DNA of 64,000 bases from an uncultured Bacteroidales bacterium (GCA_902775975.1 CACYOC010000021.1:18253-82252), one strand, 5' to 3'; shown: positions 51,444-60,763, counted from the stretch's first letter. Notes: generated by a model from the sequence alone, not told the origin. Translations and numbers: made by a program.

Positions 51444-52781
51444 ATGAAATACTACAGCACAAATGGCAAAGCGCCCATGGCCGACCTCGAGAAAGCCGTC
51501 GTCAAAGGACTGGCTGAGGACAAAGGTCTCTACATGCCCGAAAGAATTGTGAAACTGCCAAAGGCTTTCTTTGACGACATGCCGAAGATGACCTTCCTGG
51601 ACATTGCTTACAATGTTGCCGCCAACTTCTTTGGGGAAGATGTCGATATGGACGGGCTTCAAGAATTGGTATATGACACGTTACGTTTCGACTGTCCTGT
51701 CGTCAAGGTGGAGGAGAATATCTACTCCTTAGAACTGTTTCACGGTCCTACCCTTGCCTTCAAGGATGTCGGTGCCCGCTTCATGGCACGCCTGCTGCAA
51801 TATTTCACCAAGAGCACGAGGGGCAAGGAGAACAGCCTCATCAACGTGCTGGTAGCCACCAGCGGTGACACTGGCAGTGCCGTAGCCAACGGTTTCTTAG
51901 GCGTTGAGGGCATCCACGTCTATGTACTTTATCCCAAGGGAAAGGTGAGTCCTATCCAGGAGTGTCAGTTTACGACGTTGGGCAAGAACATCACCGCCAT
52001 TGAGGTCGATGGCGTCTTCGACGACTGTCAGGCATTGGTGAAAGCCGCCTTCATGGATGAAGAGCTGAACCGCCACATGCGTCTGACCTCTGCCAACAGC
52101 ATCAACGTAGCCCGTTTCCTGCCGCAGGCGTTCTACTATTTCAATGCCGTCGCCCGCCTCTCTGCCCTCGGACATCAGACATCCGACATCGTCATGTGTG
52201 TGCCTTCAGGCAACTTCGGCAACATCTGCTCCGCCCTGTTCGGTCACCAGATGGGACTGCCCATCAAGCGATTCATTGCTGCCAACAACGCCAACGACGT
52301 GTTCTATCAGTATCTGCAGACAGGAAAATACAATCCCAAGGCTTCTATCCAGACACTCGCCAACGCAATGGATGTCGGCGACCCGTCGAACTTTGCGCGT
52401 ATCCTCAACCTTTATTCCGAGAACGGCAAACTGTCGGCAGAGGAAACACACCAGCGTATCACGTCGCTCATCAGCGGTGCTACCTATAGCGACGAGCAGA
52501 TTGCCGAGACCATGCGCCAGTGCTATGCTGATACGGGCTACGTCCTCGACCCGCACGGTGCCTGCGGCTATCGTGCCCTGAAGGAGAACCTCCAACCCGG
52601 TGAGGTCGGTGTATTCTGCGAGACCGCCCATCCCGCCAAGTTCAAGGAGAAGGTCGATCAGATTTTGGGTACAGACATTGCCATTCCCGAACGTCTGCAA
52701 GCCTTCATGAAGGGCGAGAAGCAGAGCGTTCCCATGAGCAAGGACTTCAGCAGTTTCAAGAGCTATCTCATGAAACAGTAA
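51444..52781 (+). CDS. thrC: Threonine synthase
   Basis: 445 residues, PLP enzyme that turns O-phosphohomoserine into threonine. N-terminal MKYYSTNGKAPMADLEKAVV, PLP lysine K107 in GPTLAFKDVGARF, the phosphate-binding VATSGDTGSAVANG and VCVPSGNFGNI-type motif (VMCVPSGNFGNICSAL) are present. thrA and thrB are not in this window, though many Bacteroidetes keep them together. Its own promoter and a short leader without a Thr-rich peptide suggest no attenuation. Confidence 0.96.
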   Translation: MKYYSTNGKAPMADLEKAVVKGLAEDKGLYMPERIVKLPKAFFDDMPKMTFLDIAYNVAANFFGEDVDMDGLQELVYDTLRFDCPVVKVEENIYSLELFHGPTLAFKDVGARFMARLLQYFTKSTRGKENSLINVLVATSGDTGSAVANGFLGVEGIHVYVLYPKGKVSPIQECQFTTLGKNITAIEVDGVFDDCQALVKAAFMDEELNRHMRLTSANSINVARFLPQAFYYFNAVARLSALGHQTSDIVMCVPSGNFGNICSALFGHQMGLPIKRFIAANNANDVFYQYLQTGKYNPKASIQTLANAMDVGDPSNFARILNLYSENGKLSAEETHQRITSLISGATYSDEQIAETMRQCYADTGYVLDPHGACGYRALKENLQPGEVGVFCETAHPAKFKEKVDQILGTDIAIPERLQAFMKGEKQSVPMSKDFSSFKSYLMKQ

Positions 52782-52844
52782 AATATCAGTAAACGATTAC
52801 GTCTTAAATAACGTAAAAAAGATACGTATTAGAAAAAAAATATG

Positions 52845-52852
52845 TATCTTTG
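52845..52852 (+). promoter_or_regulatory. -7 element upstream of uxaB
   Basis: TATCTTTG, 37 bases before the uxaB ATG. A 7-bp inverted repeat AAGATAC (52820-52826) / GTATCTT (52844-52850) overlaps it and could be an operator. Confidence 0.65.
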
Positions 52853-52889
52853 CAGCACGTAAAACAAACATATAAAACACGTATAAACT

Positions 52890-54332
52890 ATGTTGAAACC
52901 GTTAAACAAACACTTCGCTCCTAAGAGCGTGATGCCTGAAAAGGTGATTCAGTTCGGTGAGGGTAACTTCCTCCGTGCATTCGTTGATTGGATTATCTGG
53001 AACATGGACCAGAAGACCAACTTCAACGGTAGTGTCGTCGTCGTACAGCCTATCGACAAGGGTATGGTAGAATGGCTGAATGGTCAGGACTGCCTGTACC
53101 ACGTGAACCTGCAAGGTCGTGAGAACGGCAAGCCCGTGAACACGCTGGAGCGTATTGACGTCATCAGCCGTGCACTGAACCCCTACTCTCAGAACGATGC
53201 CTTCATGGCACTGGCTGACCAGCCCGAGATTCGTTTCGTCATTTCCAACACCACCGAGGCTGGTATCGCTTTCGATCCCGCCTGCAAGCTGGATGACAAA
53301 CCTGCCAGCTCTTACCCTGGTAAGCTGGTGCAGTTGCTGTATCGCCGCTGGAAGACCTTCAATGGTGATCCCACGAAGGGTCTGATTATCTTCCCCTGCG
53401 AGCTCATCTTCCTGAACGGCCACGTGCTGAAGGATTGCATCAACAAGTACATCGAATTGTGGCAGTTGCCCTCAGCTTTCAAGAAGTGGTTCGACGAGTC
53501 TTGCGGCGTCTATGCTACGCTGGTTGACCGTATCGTACCGGGCTTCCCCCGCAAGGAGATTGCCGAGATTCAGGAGAAGGTTGGCTACCGCGACAACCTC
53601 GTTGTTCAGGCCGAGAACTTCCACCTCTGGGTCATTGAGGCTCCCAAGGAGATTGAGGCAGAGTTCCCCGCAGACAAGGCTGGACTGCACGTGCTGTTCG
53701 TTCCCTCTGAGGAGCCCTACCACAAGCGTAAGGTGACGCTGCTCAACGGCCCGCACACCGTACTGTCGCCTGTTGCCTTCCTGAGCGGTGTCAACATCGT
53801 CCGCGATGCCTGCAACCACGAGGTTATCTCCAAGTATATCCACAAGGTACAGTTCGACGAGCTGATGCAGACGCTCGACCTGCCCATCGAGGAACTGGAG
53901 AAGTTTGCCAGCGACGTGCTGGAGCGCTTCGACAATCCGTTCGTTGACCACCAGGTGACGAGCATCATGCTGAACTCATTCCCCAAGTTCCAGGCTCGCG
54001 ACCTGCCCGGCGTGAAGACTTACTTGGAGCGCAAGGGCGAGCTGCCTAAGGGTCTGGTATTCGGTCTCGCAGCCATCATCACCTACTACAAAGGTGGCAA
54101 GCGTGCCGACGGTGTGGAGATTGTTCCCAACGACGACCAGAAGATCATGGACTTGCTGAAGGAGCTGTGGGCTACCGGTGACACGCAGAAGGTTACCGAC
54201 GGCGTACTGGGTGCAGAGTTCATCTGGGCTGAGGACCTCAACAAGATTGCTGGTCTGAACACCATGGTGAAGCAGTTCCTCGACCTCATTCAGGACAAGG
54301 GCATGCTCGAGGCCGTGAAGACTATTCTGTAA
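52890..54332 (+). CDS. uxaB: Tagaturonate reductase (altronate oxidoreductase)
   Basis: 480 residues of the mannitol dehydrogenase superfamily. VIQFGEGNFLRAFVDWIIW is the nucleotide-binding start; GLIIFPCELIFLNGHVLKDC, VDRIVPGFPR and FHLWVIEAP are typical of UxaB. It reduces tagaturonate to altronate in galacturonate breakdown with NADH. uxaA and uxaC are not in the window. High, even codon bias suggests strong expression. Confidence 0.94.
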   Translation: MLKPLNKHFAPKSVMPEKVIQFGEGNFLRAFVDWIIWNMDQKTNFNGSVVVVQPIDKGMVEWLNGQDCLYHVNLQGRENGKPVNTLERIDVISRALNPYSQNDAFMALADQPEIRFVISNTTEAGIAFDPACKLDDKPASSYPGKLVQLLYRRWKTFNGDPTKGLIIFPCELIFLNGHVLKDCINKYIELWQLPSAFKKWFDESCGVYATLVDRIVPGFPRKEIAEIQEKVGYRDNLVVQAENFHLWVIEAPKEIEAEFPADKAGLHVLFVPSEEPYHKRKVTLLNGPHTVLSPVAFLSGVNIVRDACNHEVISKYIHKVQFDELMQTLDLPIEELEKFASDVLERFDNPFVDHQVTSIMLNSFPKFQARDLPGVKTYLERKGELPKGLVFGLAAIITYYKGGKRADGVEIVPNDDQKIMDLLKELWATGDTQKVTDGVLGAEFIWAEDLNKIAGLNTMVKQFLDLIQDKGMLEAVKTIL

Positions 54333-54338
54333 ATAACA

Positions 54339-54416
54339 AGTATGTGGTTTACCATGCGTAAACCATATACTTTTCACTCATAAGCCATATACTTTCTGAT
54401 GAAAAGTATATGGCTT
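54339..54416 (+). terminator. Double hairpin between uxaB and nth
   Basis: Hairpin 1: AGTATGTGGTTTAC (54339-54352) with GTAAACCATATACT (54358-54371). Hairpin 2: AAGCCATATACTTT (54382-54395) with its exact complement (54403-54416), then TTTA. They share CCATATACT, so arms can also pair across hairpins. The second is a likely uxaB terminator. Confidence 0.75.
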
Positions 54417-54445
54417 TTTATTCAAGACAAGAGAGACTATTGACC

Positions 54446-55081
54446 ATGACTCGTAAAGAGAGATATGAACAAGTGCTGGCATACTTCCGCAAGGAGATGC
54501 CGGAGGTGCAGACAGAGCTTGAGTTTGGCAGCATCTTCCAGTTGCTGGTTGCTGTGGTGCTCAGTGCCCAGTGTACGGATAAGCGCATCAATCAGGTGAC
54601 GCCGGAGTTGTTTCGTCACTTGCCCGATGCCAAAAGCATGGCAGCAGTAGAACCGGAGGACGTGCTGGAATACATCAAGAGCGTCTCCTACCCCAATGCC
54701 AAGGCGGAGCATCTGGTAAAGATGGCTCGCATGCTGGTAGAGAAGCATGGTGGCGAGGTGCCGTCAGACATGAACCAGCTGCTCGACTTGCCCGGCGTTG
54801 GTCGCAAGACTGCCAACGTCATCCAGTCGGTAGCTTTCGGCAAGTCAACGATGGCGGTCGATACGCACGTCTTCCGCGTCAGCCACCGCATCGGCTTGGT
54901 CAGCGATAAAGCCGACACGCCCTATAAGGTAGAACAGGAATTGGTGAAGCACATTCCCGCAGACGACATTCCACGGGCACACCACTGGTTGCTGCTGCAC
55001 GGCCGCTACGTCTGCACAGCCCGCAAGCCGCATTGTGAAAAGTGTGGCATCAAGGCTGCATGTAAGTCTGCAGTCGATTGA
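54446..55081 (+). CDS. nth: Endonuclease III
   Basis: 211 residues from ATG 54446 (MTRKERYEQV). The helix-hairpin-helix is LPGVGRKTANVI with the catalytic Lys, and the catalytic Asp is in VDTHVFRVSHRIG. The C-terminal [4Fe-4S] ligands are C-x6-C-x2-C-x5-C (CTARKPHCEKCGIKAAC). It removes oxidised pyrimidines and nicks abasic sites. The 12 extra upstream codons fall in the uxaB terminator. Its 3' end overlaps the convergent transpeptidase gene by 32 bases. Confidence 0.96.
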   Translation: MTRKERYEQVLAYFRKEMPEVQTELEFGSIFQLLVAVVLSAQCTDKRINQVTPELFRHLPDAKSMAAVEPEDVLEYIKSVSYPNAKAEHLVKMARMLVEKHGGEVPSDMNQLLDLPGVGRKTANVIQSVAFGKSTMAVDTHVFRVSHRIGLVSDKADTPYKVEQELVKHIPADDIPRAHHWLLLHGRYVCTARKPHCEKCGIKAACKSAVD

Positions 55082-56639
55082 TGATGACCTTGTCGTAACC
55101 ATAGACGTCTGGCCACGTCCTCAACTCTCCATGCTCGTCGGGCCACAACGTATAATATATAATAAAAAGAGGTACGCGAGGCTTGACGGGTACATAGCCG
55201 ATTAACTTATGCTCCTCTTGGTCACGATGAGTCATCAGATAATTGTGTCCACGCTCCGTCATCGGTTGCATGTCCATAGAGATGCGAATACGGTCCAATA
55301 GCCATTCGTCGGGATTGTCCAAGACGAAATGAGCCAGTTCGAAAGGCCGTGCAACACGAACGCAACCGTGAGAAACGGCACGAACGTCGCGCTTGAAGAC
55401 GCCTGGACTTGAGGTGTAGTGCAGATAGACCGAGAAACGATTCTTGAAGCGGAACACGATGCGTCCCAACGAGTTGTCTGCCCCACTCTGCTGCGCCACC
55501 CGATAGTTGCCACTCAGCAGCATCGCCTGCGACACCTGACTGATTTCCATTGGTTGATTCGTTGCCTTATCGTAAATCTGGTAACGGTTGCGGGCGAAAT
55601 AGGCAGAGTCGCCGGCGCGACGTGCCACATCCTTCTCAATGATACTCATCGGAATGACCCACTGCGGGTTCACCTCCATCCACTCCATAGCGCTGGTCAG
55701 CAGCGGTGTCTTGGTACGTACGGCACCACAAGCCACCCGCATGGTGAGCACCGTGTCTTGTCCGTAGCCATAGAGTTGGAAAGCCGGAATGTTCACTACG
55801 ATGCGCTTTCCCTCCGTCACCATCGGGTTCCGCTGGCGCCAGCGGCTACGCTCCATGTTACAAATAATGCGCTGACGCTCTTCCTCTGTCTGCGCTTTCG
55901 GCAGCATCCGCTTCAGCTGAGCATAGAAAGCGTCTGAGGGCTGTATTTCGTGCAAGTATTCCACAATGTCGCCCGTGGCTATCTTGCTCCGCACCAGCGA
56001 GTCGTACTGGGCACTGGGCGTCTCTATGTCAATATCGAAAAGTCCCTGATAGCGGGTGATGTGGCGCACGGTATCGACCTTTTCAATATCCAAGTTATTG
56101 AAGACCTGTCGTGGATTGATGAAACCATAGCGCTGTCCGTAGGCATAGCGCAGACAGGCTTTCGTCAGCCGGTATTCCAGTCGTGCCGCCACACGGTTGA
56201 TAGGGTTCTGCTCTGTAAAGTCCAGGGTTCGCATGCGTTTCAGGTCTTGCTCAATGCCGTTGACATAGAAGGCATCAGGCGAGAAGCCCATATCGCTGAC
56301 GCCGTGCAGCCACGACAGCAAAGAATCCGCCCTGCTATCCACGCCTGCACGGTCTATCCACAGCAGTTGTCCACCATTGACATAGTATTGATGCGTCTTG
56401 CGGTCGGCAGTTGTCTGCGGTTTATCTTCAGCATCAACATTCAGTAATTCGTTTCTAAGAGCCTGGGAGTCAAAAACAAATACAGGCGCTTTCATATCTG
56501 AAAACGCCTCCATTGTTATCTTTCGGTCATTACCGCCATTTCTCCGTTGACAAGTAACTACCAGCACTGTCAGGAGAGCAAGCGATATCAGTGAATAGAC
56601 ACCTTTCTGACTACTTTTCCAACTTTCAAGATGTAACAA
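55050..56639 (-). CDS. L,D-transpeptidase, YcbB-like (YkuD domain)
   Basis: About 529 residues. An N-terminal membrane segment (VYSLISLALLTVLVVTC) is followed by a scaffold/peptidoglycan-binding part (about 40-330) and the YkuD domain with VSHGCVRV (catalytic Cys426) and an upstream His in YLHYTSSPG. It makes 3-3 crosslinks in peptidoglycan. The start is uncertain: the hydrophobic segment needs a start upstream of the first ATG (56513), and TTG 56637-56639 after AAAGG fits, overlapping the preceding gene by 52 bases. Confidence 0.88.
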   Translation of the reverse strand: MLHLESWKSSQKGVYSLISLALLTVLVVTCQRRNGGNDRKITMEAFSDMKAPVFVFDSQALRNELLNVDAEDKPQTTADRKTHQYYVNGGQLLWIDRAGVDSRADSLLSWLHGVSDMGFSPDAFYVNGIEQDLKRMRTLDFTEQNPINRVAARLEYRLTKACLRYAYGQRYGFINPRQVFNNLDIEKVDTVRHITRYQGLFDIDIETPSAQYDSLVRSKIATGDIVEYLHEIQPSDAFYAQLKRMLPKAQTEEERQRIICNMERSRWRQRNPMVTEGKRIVVNIPAFQLYGYGQDTVLTMRVACGAVRTKTPLLTSAMEWMEVNPQWVIPMSIIEKDVARRAGDSAYFARNRYQIYDKATNQPMEISQVSQAMLLSGNYRVAQQSGADNSLGRIVFRFKNRFSVYLHYTSSPGVFKRDVRAVSHGCVRVARPFELAHFVLDNPDEWLLDRIRISMDMQPMTERGHNYLMTHRDQEEHKLIGYVPVKPRVPLFIIYYTLWPDEHGELRTWPDVYGYDKVIINRLQTYMQP

Positions 56640-56899
56640 CCTTTCGGGATATTAAGTTCAACTTTCTGAGCAGGACTCTCTATCTTCACCGTAATCACCC
56701 GACGCCCCGTCAGCGAGACCACTTCGAGTGTCTCACCCTGAGCACCAGTGACAGTAACAATTTGGCCGTTAACCGTCATATTGACATCATCATCCATCAC
56801 CTGTTCAATACCAGGAGCCACAGGAACAGCATTCATGACAAACGGAAATGCCATCAACAGGATGAGTGTCAGCGAGTATATAAGTAAGTGTTTCTTCAT
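56588..56899 (-). CDS. Small exported protein with a sorting-domain-like tail
   Basis: 103 residues from ATG 56899 (MKKHLLIYSLTLILLMAFPF); ATG 56908 is too close to the predicted transcript start. After the signal peptide comes an acidic linker and a single beta domain, GQIVTVTGAQGETLEVVSLT then GCYILKVGKVVRKVSIH. That is the shape of a type IX secretion C-terminal domain standing nearly alone. It precedes and overlaps the transpeptidase gene, so the two are coupled. Function unknown. Confidence 0.75.
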   Translation of the reverse strand: MKKHLLIYSLTLILLMAFPFVMNAVPVAPGIEQVMDDDVNMTVNGQIVTVTGAQGETLEVVSLTGRRVITVKIESPAQKVELNIPKGCYILKVGKVVRKVSIH

Positions 56900-56921
56900 A
56901 CGCAACATTTTATAGTCGTTG

Positions 56922-56953
56922 CAAATGTACGAAAAATAATTGTTACAACCAAA
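56922..56953 (-). promoter_or_regulatory. Promoter of the small exported protein and transpeptidase
   Basis: TACATTTG (56922-56929) and TTTG (56950-56953) on the minus strand, 20 bases apart. Confidence 0.75.
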
Positions 56954-56975
56954 TATTTAGACGAAAAAATGCACT

Positions 56976-57890
56976 TTACACGTCAAAAACCGCCATTTCG
57001 TCGGTCAGACGGCTGTTAGGGAACACCTTTTGGGCTTCATCCAACAACACCTGTTCGTCCTCGTAACGCGACGAATAATGTCCTAACAAGAGTTGTCCTA
57101 CCCTTGCCTCACGGGCCAGCATAGCCGCCTGTCGGGCAGTGGAATGGCAGTACTTCTCGGCACGCTGCACATTATCTTCGCCGTAGGTGCTTTCATGATA
57201 GAGCGTGCTAACCCCTTGCAACTGCCGTTTCAACTCTGGCAGATAGCACGTGTCGCTGCAATAGGCGTAGCTGCGCGGTGCATCTGCAGGCAGCGTCAGG
57301 CGACTGTTCGGCACCACTTCACCATCGGCTGTCGTCCAGTCTGCCCCACCCTTGATGAGTTGGAACTGACTGACGGGTATCTGGTAGAAGTCGGCCACGT
57401 CGCGCCGGATATGCGGCAGTGTGGGTTTCTCCCTGAACAAGAAGCCGCAACAGGGAGTACGATGCGACAAGGGAATGGTCTCGACGGTCAGCGAGCGGTC
57501 TTCGTAAATCACCTGTTCTGCCGTCGTATCGATGGCTTGAAAATCGACCTCGTAATCCAGTCCCTGACAGAAGACATCCAGTTGCTGGCGCAAGACGGGT
57601 CCTAAGGCTTTAGGACCATAGATGGTCAACTTGGCGGTACGCCCCAAGAGTCCGAAGGTGCTAATCATTCCTATCAGTCCGAAGCAATGGTCGCCATGCA
57701 GATGAGAGATGAAGATAGCGCTGATTTTCGTAAAGCGCAACCTGCTGCGACGCAACTGAATCTGCGTTCCCTCGCCACAGTCAACGAGGAACAGCTTGCC
57801 GCGCACCTCGACAACTTGCGCTGAAGGATAATGCTTCAGCGTAGGAAGGGCACTGCCACAGCCCAGGATATGCACTCTAAAGGGTTCCAC
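56976..57890 (-). CDS. rnz: Ribonuclease Z
   Basis: 304 residues, metallo-beta-lactamase fold. Zinc motif HLHGDH (63-68, ISHLHGDHCFGL), LGCGSALPT at the start and GHYSSRYED near the end are diagnostic. It trims tRNA 3' ends. The start codon is GTG (57888-57890); no ATG lies between it and the conserved N-terminus. Last gene of the ftsY operon, 14 bases after the lipoprotein gene. Confidence 0.94.
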   Translation of the reverse strand: MEPFRVHILGCGSALPTLKHYPSAQVVEVRGKLFLVDCGEGTQIQLRRSRLRFTKISAIFISHLHGDHCFGLIGMISTFGLLGRTAKLTIYGPKALGPVLRQQLDVFCQGLDYEVDFQAIDTTAEQVIYEDRSLTVETIPLSHRTPCCGFLFREKPTLPHIRRDVADFYQIPVSQFQLIKGGADWTTADGEVVPNSRLTLPADAPRSYAYCSDTCYLPELKRQLQGVSTLYHESTYGEDNVQRAEKYCHSTARQAAMLAREARVGQLLLGHYSSRYEDEQVLLDEAQKVFPNSRLTDEMAVFDV

Positions 57891-57904
57891 AATATATAAA
57901 AGAG

Positions 57905-58579
57905 TTATATCTCAAAGTCCTCTATCGAGGCATCTTCCAGCTTGATATCGGATCCGTAGCCTTTCTTCGCGCGCTGACGGGTATATTCGAACACATCTTC
58001 GTTGTCCTTATAAACCAGCGAGTCAGCGTCCAACTTGACGATATCGTACAGGAAAGTCTCCTCGGTACCGGCGGCATCTTCCTCCACCTGCACGATTTCC
58101 AGCTGTCCGTTTACCAGTCTCCACGTGCGGTAGCTCAGCCCGGGCTGGTCAATGCTCTCGGCAATACCGCCCTCCTTGAAGCGGATGCCCACCTCGTCGC
58201 TGCCGTCCAGCGGATTAGGCATCACCCAGTCGCCCAGCAGTGTTGCCTGATTGATGACCTTCAGCGCCTCCCCATTGGTCGGATTGGGAACTACCGCCAT
58301 GCGGTCGCCTACCTGCAAACCACCCAGCACCTGTCCTTTGTCGCTGGCACTGGAGAGGTCGAAGAACAGCGTGTCGCCTGTATCGGTTATCAACTGCAGC
58401 GAGTTCATGGTCGTCTCCTCACCGCTGATGCCATAAATCGTGGGGTCTGCATTGGCAGCAGCGGCAGAGTCGCCGTTGTCGAAAGGCACTTCCTGCGTCT
58501 TGCCACCACAGCTGCCCATCATCATTGCCACGGCAGCGGCTATCGATAAAATCACCAGTTTCTTCATATCGTTCTTCAT
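57905..58579 (-). CDS. Lipocalin-like lipoprotein of unknown function
   Basis: 224 residues. Lipobox MMMGSC near residue 24, a low-complexity linker, then beta-rich sequence. The part around LLGDWVMPNPLDGSDEVGIR with FKEGGIAESI and YRTWRLVNGQLEI recalls lipocalin-like domains of Bacteroidetes; the acidic tail (ASIEDFEI) is unusual. ATG 58579 follows the mazG stop without a gap (ATG 58567 is an alternative). Probably anchored in the outer membrane. Role unknown. Confidence 0.78.
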   Translation of the reverse strand: MKNDMKKLVILSIAAAVAMMMGSCGGKTQEVPFDNGDSAAAANADPTIYGISGEETTMNSLQLITDTGDTLFFDLSSASDKGQVLGGLQVGDRMAVVPNPTNGEALKVINQATLLGDWVMPNPLDGSDEVGIRFKEGGIAESIDQPGLSYRTWRLVNGQLEIVQVEEDAAGTEETFLYDIVKLDADSLVYKDNEDVFEYTRQRAKKGYGSDIKLEDASIEDFEI

Positions 58580-59470
58580 TTATTCGTTTGTCACGGAGGA
58601 TTGCCGCTCCTGGGCTTTCGCCTCATTCCAGAGGGCATCCATCTCCTCTAATGTCATCTCGGTCAGGGGACGTCCCTGCTTGATGCTGTTTTGTTCGATG
58701 TAGTTAAAGCGTCGGATAAACTTCTGATTGGTCTTCTCCAGCGCATTGTCGGGATTGAGCTTATACAACCGGGCGGCATTGATAATCGAGAACAGCAGGT
58801 CGCCCAGCTCTTCCTCCGAGCGTCCGGTGTCTTCCTGTCGCAACACCTCTTCCAGCTCGCCCATTTCCTCGCGGACTTTCGCCCATACGTCGCCACGGTC
58901 TTCCCAGTCGAAGCCCACGTGGCGGGCTTTGTCCTGAATGCGGTAGGCCTTGATCAGCGATGGCAACGAGGCGGGAACTCCTGCCAGCACGGTTTTGTTG
59001 CCGTCCTTCTCTTTCTGCTTGATTTGCTCCCAGTTGTCGAGCACCTGCTCCACGTTCTTTACTTTCGAGAACTGGCGCTCTTCCTCCTGCTCACCGTACG
59101 GCAGCGGACGCGGATTGGGAGCTCCAATCTGCGAGGGATGATACACGTGCGGATGACGGAATATCAGTTTGTCAACCAGCTTATTACAAACATCTGCTAT
59201 ATCAAATTGTTGCTCCTCCTCACCGATTCTCGCATAGAAGGCTACGTGCAGTAAAACGTCGCCCAACTCTTTGCAAACTTCCTGCACGTCGTTCTTCATC
59301 AGGGCGTCACAAAGCTCGTAGGTTTCCTCTATCGTATTGGGGCGCAGGCTCTCGTTGGTCTGCTTGCGGTCCCAGGGACATTTCTCGCGAAGAGCATCCA
59401 GCACATCGAGCATGCGACCGAAGGCGGCCATCTTCTCTTCGCGGGTATGTTTGTGTTCTTTGATTTCCAT
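58580..59470 (-). CDS. mazG: Nucleoside triphosphate pyrophosphohydrolase MazG
   Basis: 296 residues with two MazG repeats. CPWDRKQTNESLRPNTIEET and the EELGDVLLHV-type acidic motif (KELGDVLLHVAFYARI) lie in the first; the second holds SEEELGDLLFSIINAARL. It hydrolyses aberrant or excess NTPs and can lower ppGpp. Start 4 bases after the HU-LysM gene, stop abutting the lipoprotein start. Confidence 0.95.
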   Translation of the reverse strand: MEIKEHKHTREEKMAAFGRMLDVLDALREKCPWDRKQTNESLRPNTIEETYELCDALMKNDVQEVCKELGDVLLHVAFYARIGEEEQQFDIADVCNKLVDKLIFRHPHVYHPSQIGAPNPRPLPYGEQEEERQFSKVKNVEQVLDNWEQIKQKEKDGNKTVLAGVPASLPSLIKAYRIQDKARHVGFDWEDRGDVWAKVREEMGELEEVLRQEDTGRSEEELGDLLFSIINAARLYKLNPDNALEKTNQKFIRRFNYIEQNSIKQGRPLTEMTLEEMDALWNEAKAQERQSSVTNE

Positions 59471-59474
59471 CGTC

Positions 59475-60761
59475 TTACTCTATTCTTTCCAGTTTAGGAA
59501 TCTTGATGACCTGTCCCGCCTTGATTTGCGGATTTCGCGGCAGTCCGTTATACTGCTCCACATAGTGTTGCTTGTCGGAACCAATGTGTACACGACAAAT
59601 GCTGAAGAAGGTCTGTCCTTCCTGTACGACAACCTCCTCGGCGGTGCCCACGATGCGATAGCCGCCCTGTCTGGGTTTGGGCTTTGCAACGGGTGCAGGC
59701 TCAGCCTTTACTTCAGTGCTCTCGGGCTTAGCTACGGGAGCTGCTTCGGGTTTGGCTACGGAAGCAGGTGCGGGCTTGGCTACGGGAGCAGGCTGCTTTT
59801 TCACTACCGGTTGCGGTTTCACCTCCTCTACGGGTTGCACGTCTTCCGTCTCGATAGGCAGGTCGATGTCGGTACTGTCGGGTTCTGACACATAGAGTGT
59901 ATCATGAACCACAACAACGTTGCTGACCTGCTGGTGCTTGCCGAACTCATAGCCTGCGAAACAGGAGAAGCCCATCAGAATCAGCACGCCAATGGCAGCC
60001 GCCAACCAGCGGCACCACTTCTGCGAACGCTCTTCGTCTTCCTCCTCCTCTATAATAGGTTCTTCCTTTACTACGGGAGTTTCGGGCTCGACAGCAAGAG
60101 CAGGCTCTTCTACCACAGGAGCAACGGGCTCTTCTGCAACAGGAGCAACGGGTTCCTCGTCAACAGGAGCAGGTTCCGGCTCAACAACAGGAGCGGGTTC
60201 AGGCTCTACAACAGGAGCGGGTTCAGGCTCTACAACAGGAGCAACGGGCTCTTCTGCAACAGGAGCAGGTTCAGGCTCTACAACAGGAGCGACGGGCTCT
60301 TCTACGACAGGAGTGGGTTCGGGCTCAATAACGGGAACCTCGTCTCCTATAACGGGAGTTGCGGGTTCGGGAGCAACCGTCTCAGTTTCAACAACTTCCT
60401 CCTCCGGCTCTTGAGGCGTATCGATGTCGGGGAAATCCACGCCATCGTTGAGCACGACGGTCTCAAACTGCGAGAAGGGCTTGTTGACCAGCTCCTTCAT
60501 GGTGTTGTCCGGAATGAACGTCACCTTCGAGTGACTGTCGATGACCACTCGTTCACCAGTACGAACGCTGATGCTTTCGCGGGCTTCGACGTTGATAATC
60601 TTGAACGTTCCCAAGCCCTTGATTTTCACCGGCTCGTCTTCCTGCAGGTGCTGCAGGATGACGGCAAAGAACTCTGAGGCAAAGCGACTGGCATCACGCT
60701 GCGTCAGGCCGTTCTTCTCGACCAATATCTTGGCGACTTCTTGTATTGTCAGCTTTCCCAT
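59475..60761 (-). CDS. HU-domain protein with a transmembrane helix and LysM domain
   Basis: 428 residues from ATG 60761 (MGKLTIQEVAKILVEKNGLT). An HU/IHF-like domain (1-90) is followed by a long Pro/Glu/Val/Ala repeat (about 105-240, EPEPAPV units), a transmembrane helix (LAAAIGVLILMGFSCFAGYE, about 258-278), a second Pro/Ala/Lys linker and a C-terminal LysM (about 370-428). It could link the nucleoid to the cell wall across the inner membrane. Starts two bases after a free-standing HU gene. Confidence 0.88.
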   Translation of the reverse strand: MGKLTIQEVAKILVEKNGLTQRDASRFASEFFAVILQHLQEDEPVKIKGLGTFKIINVEARESISVRTGERVVIDSHSKVTFIPDNTMKELVNKPFSQFETVVLNDGVDFPDIDTPQEPEEEVVETETVAPEPATPVIGDEVPVIEPEPTPVVEEPVAPVVEPEPAPVAEEPVAPVVEPEPAPVVEPEPAPVVEPEPAPVDEEPVAPVAEEPVAPVVEEPALAVEPETPVVKEEPIIEEEEDEERSQKWCRWLAAAIGVLILMGFSCFAGYEFGKHQQVSNVVVVHDTLYVSEPDSTDIDLPIETEDVQPVEEVKPQPVVKKQPAPVAKPAPASVAKPEAAPVAKPESTEVKAEPAPVAKPKPRQGGYRIVGTAEEVVVQEGQTFFSICRVHIGSDKQHYVEQYNGLPRNPQIKAGQVIKIPKLERIE

Positions 60762-60763
60762 GG

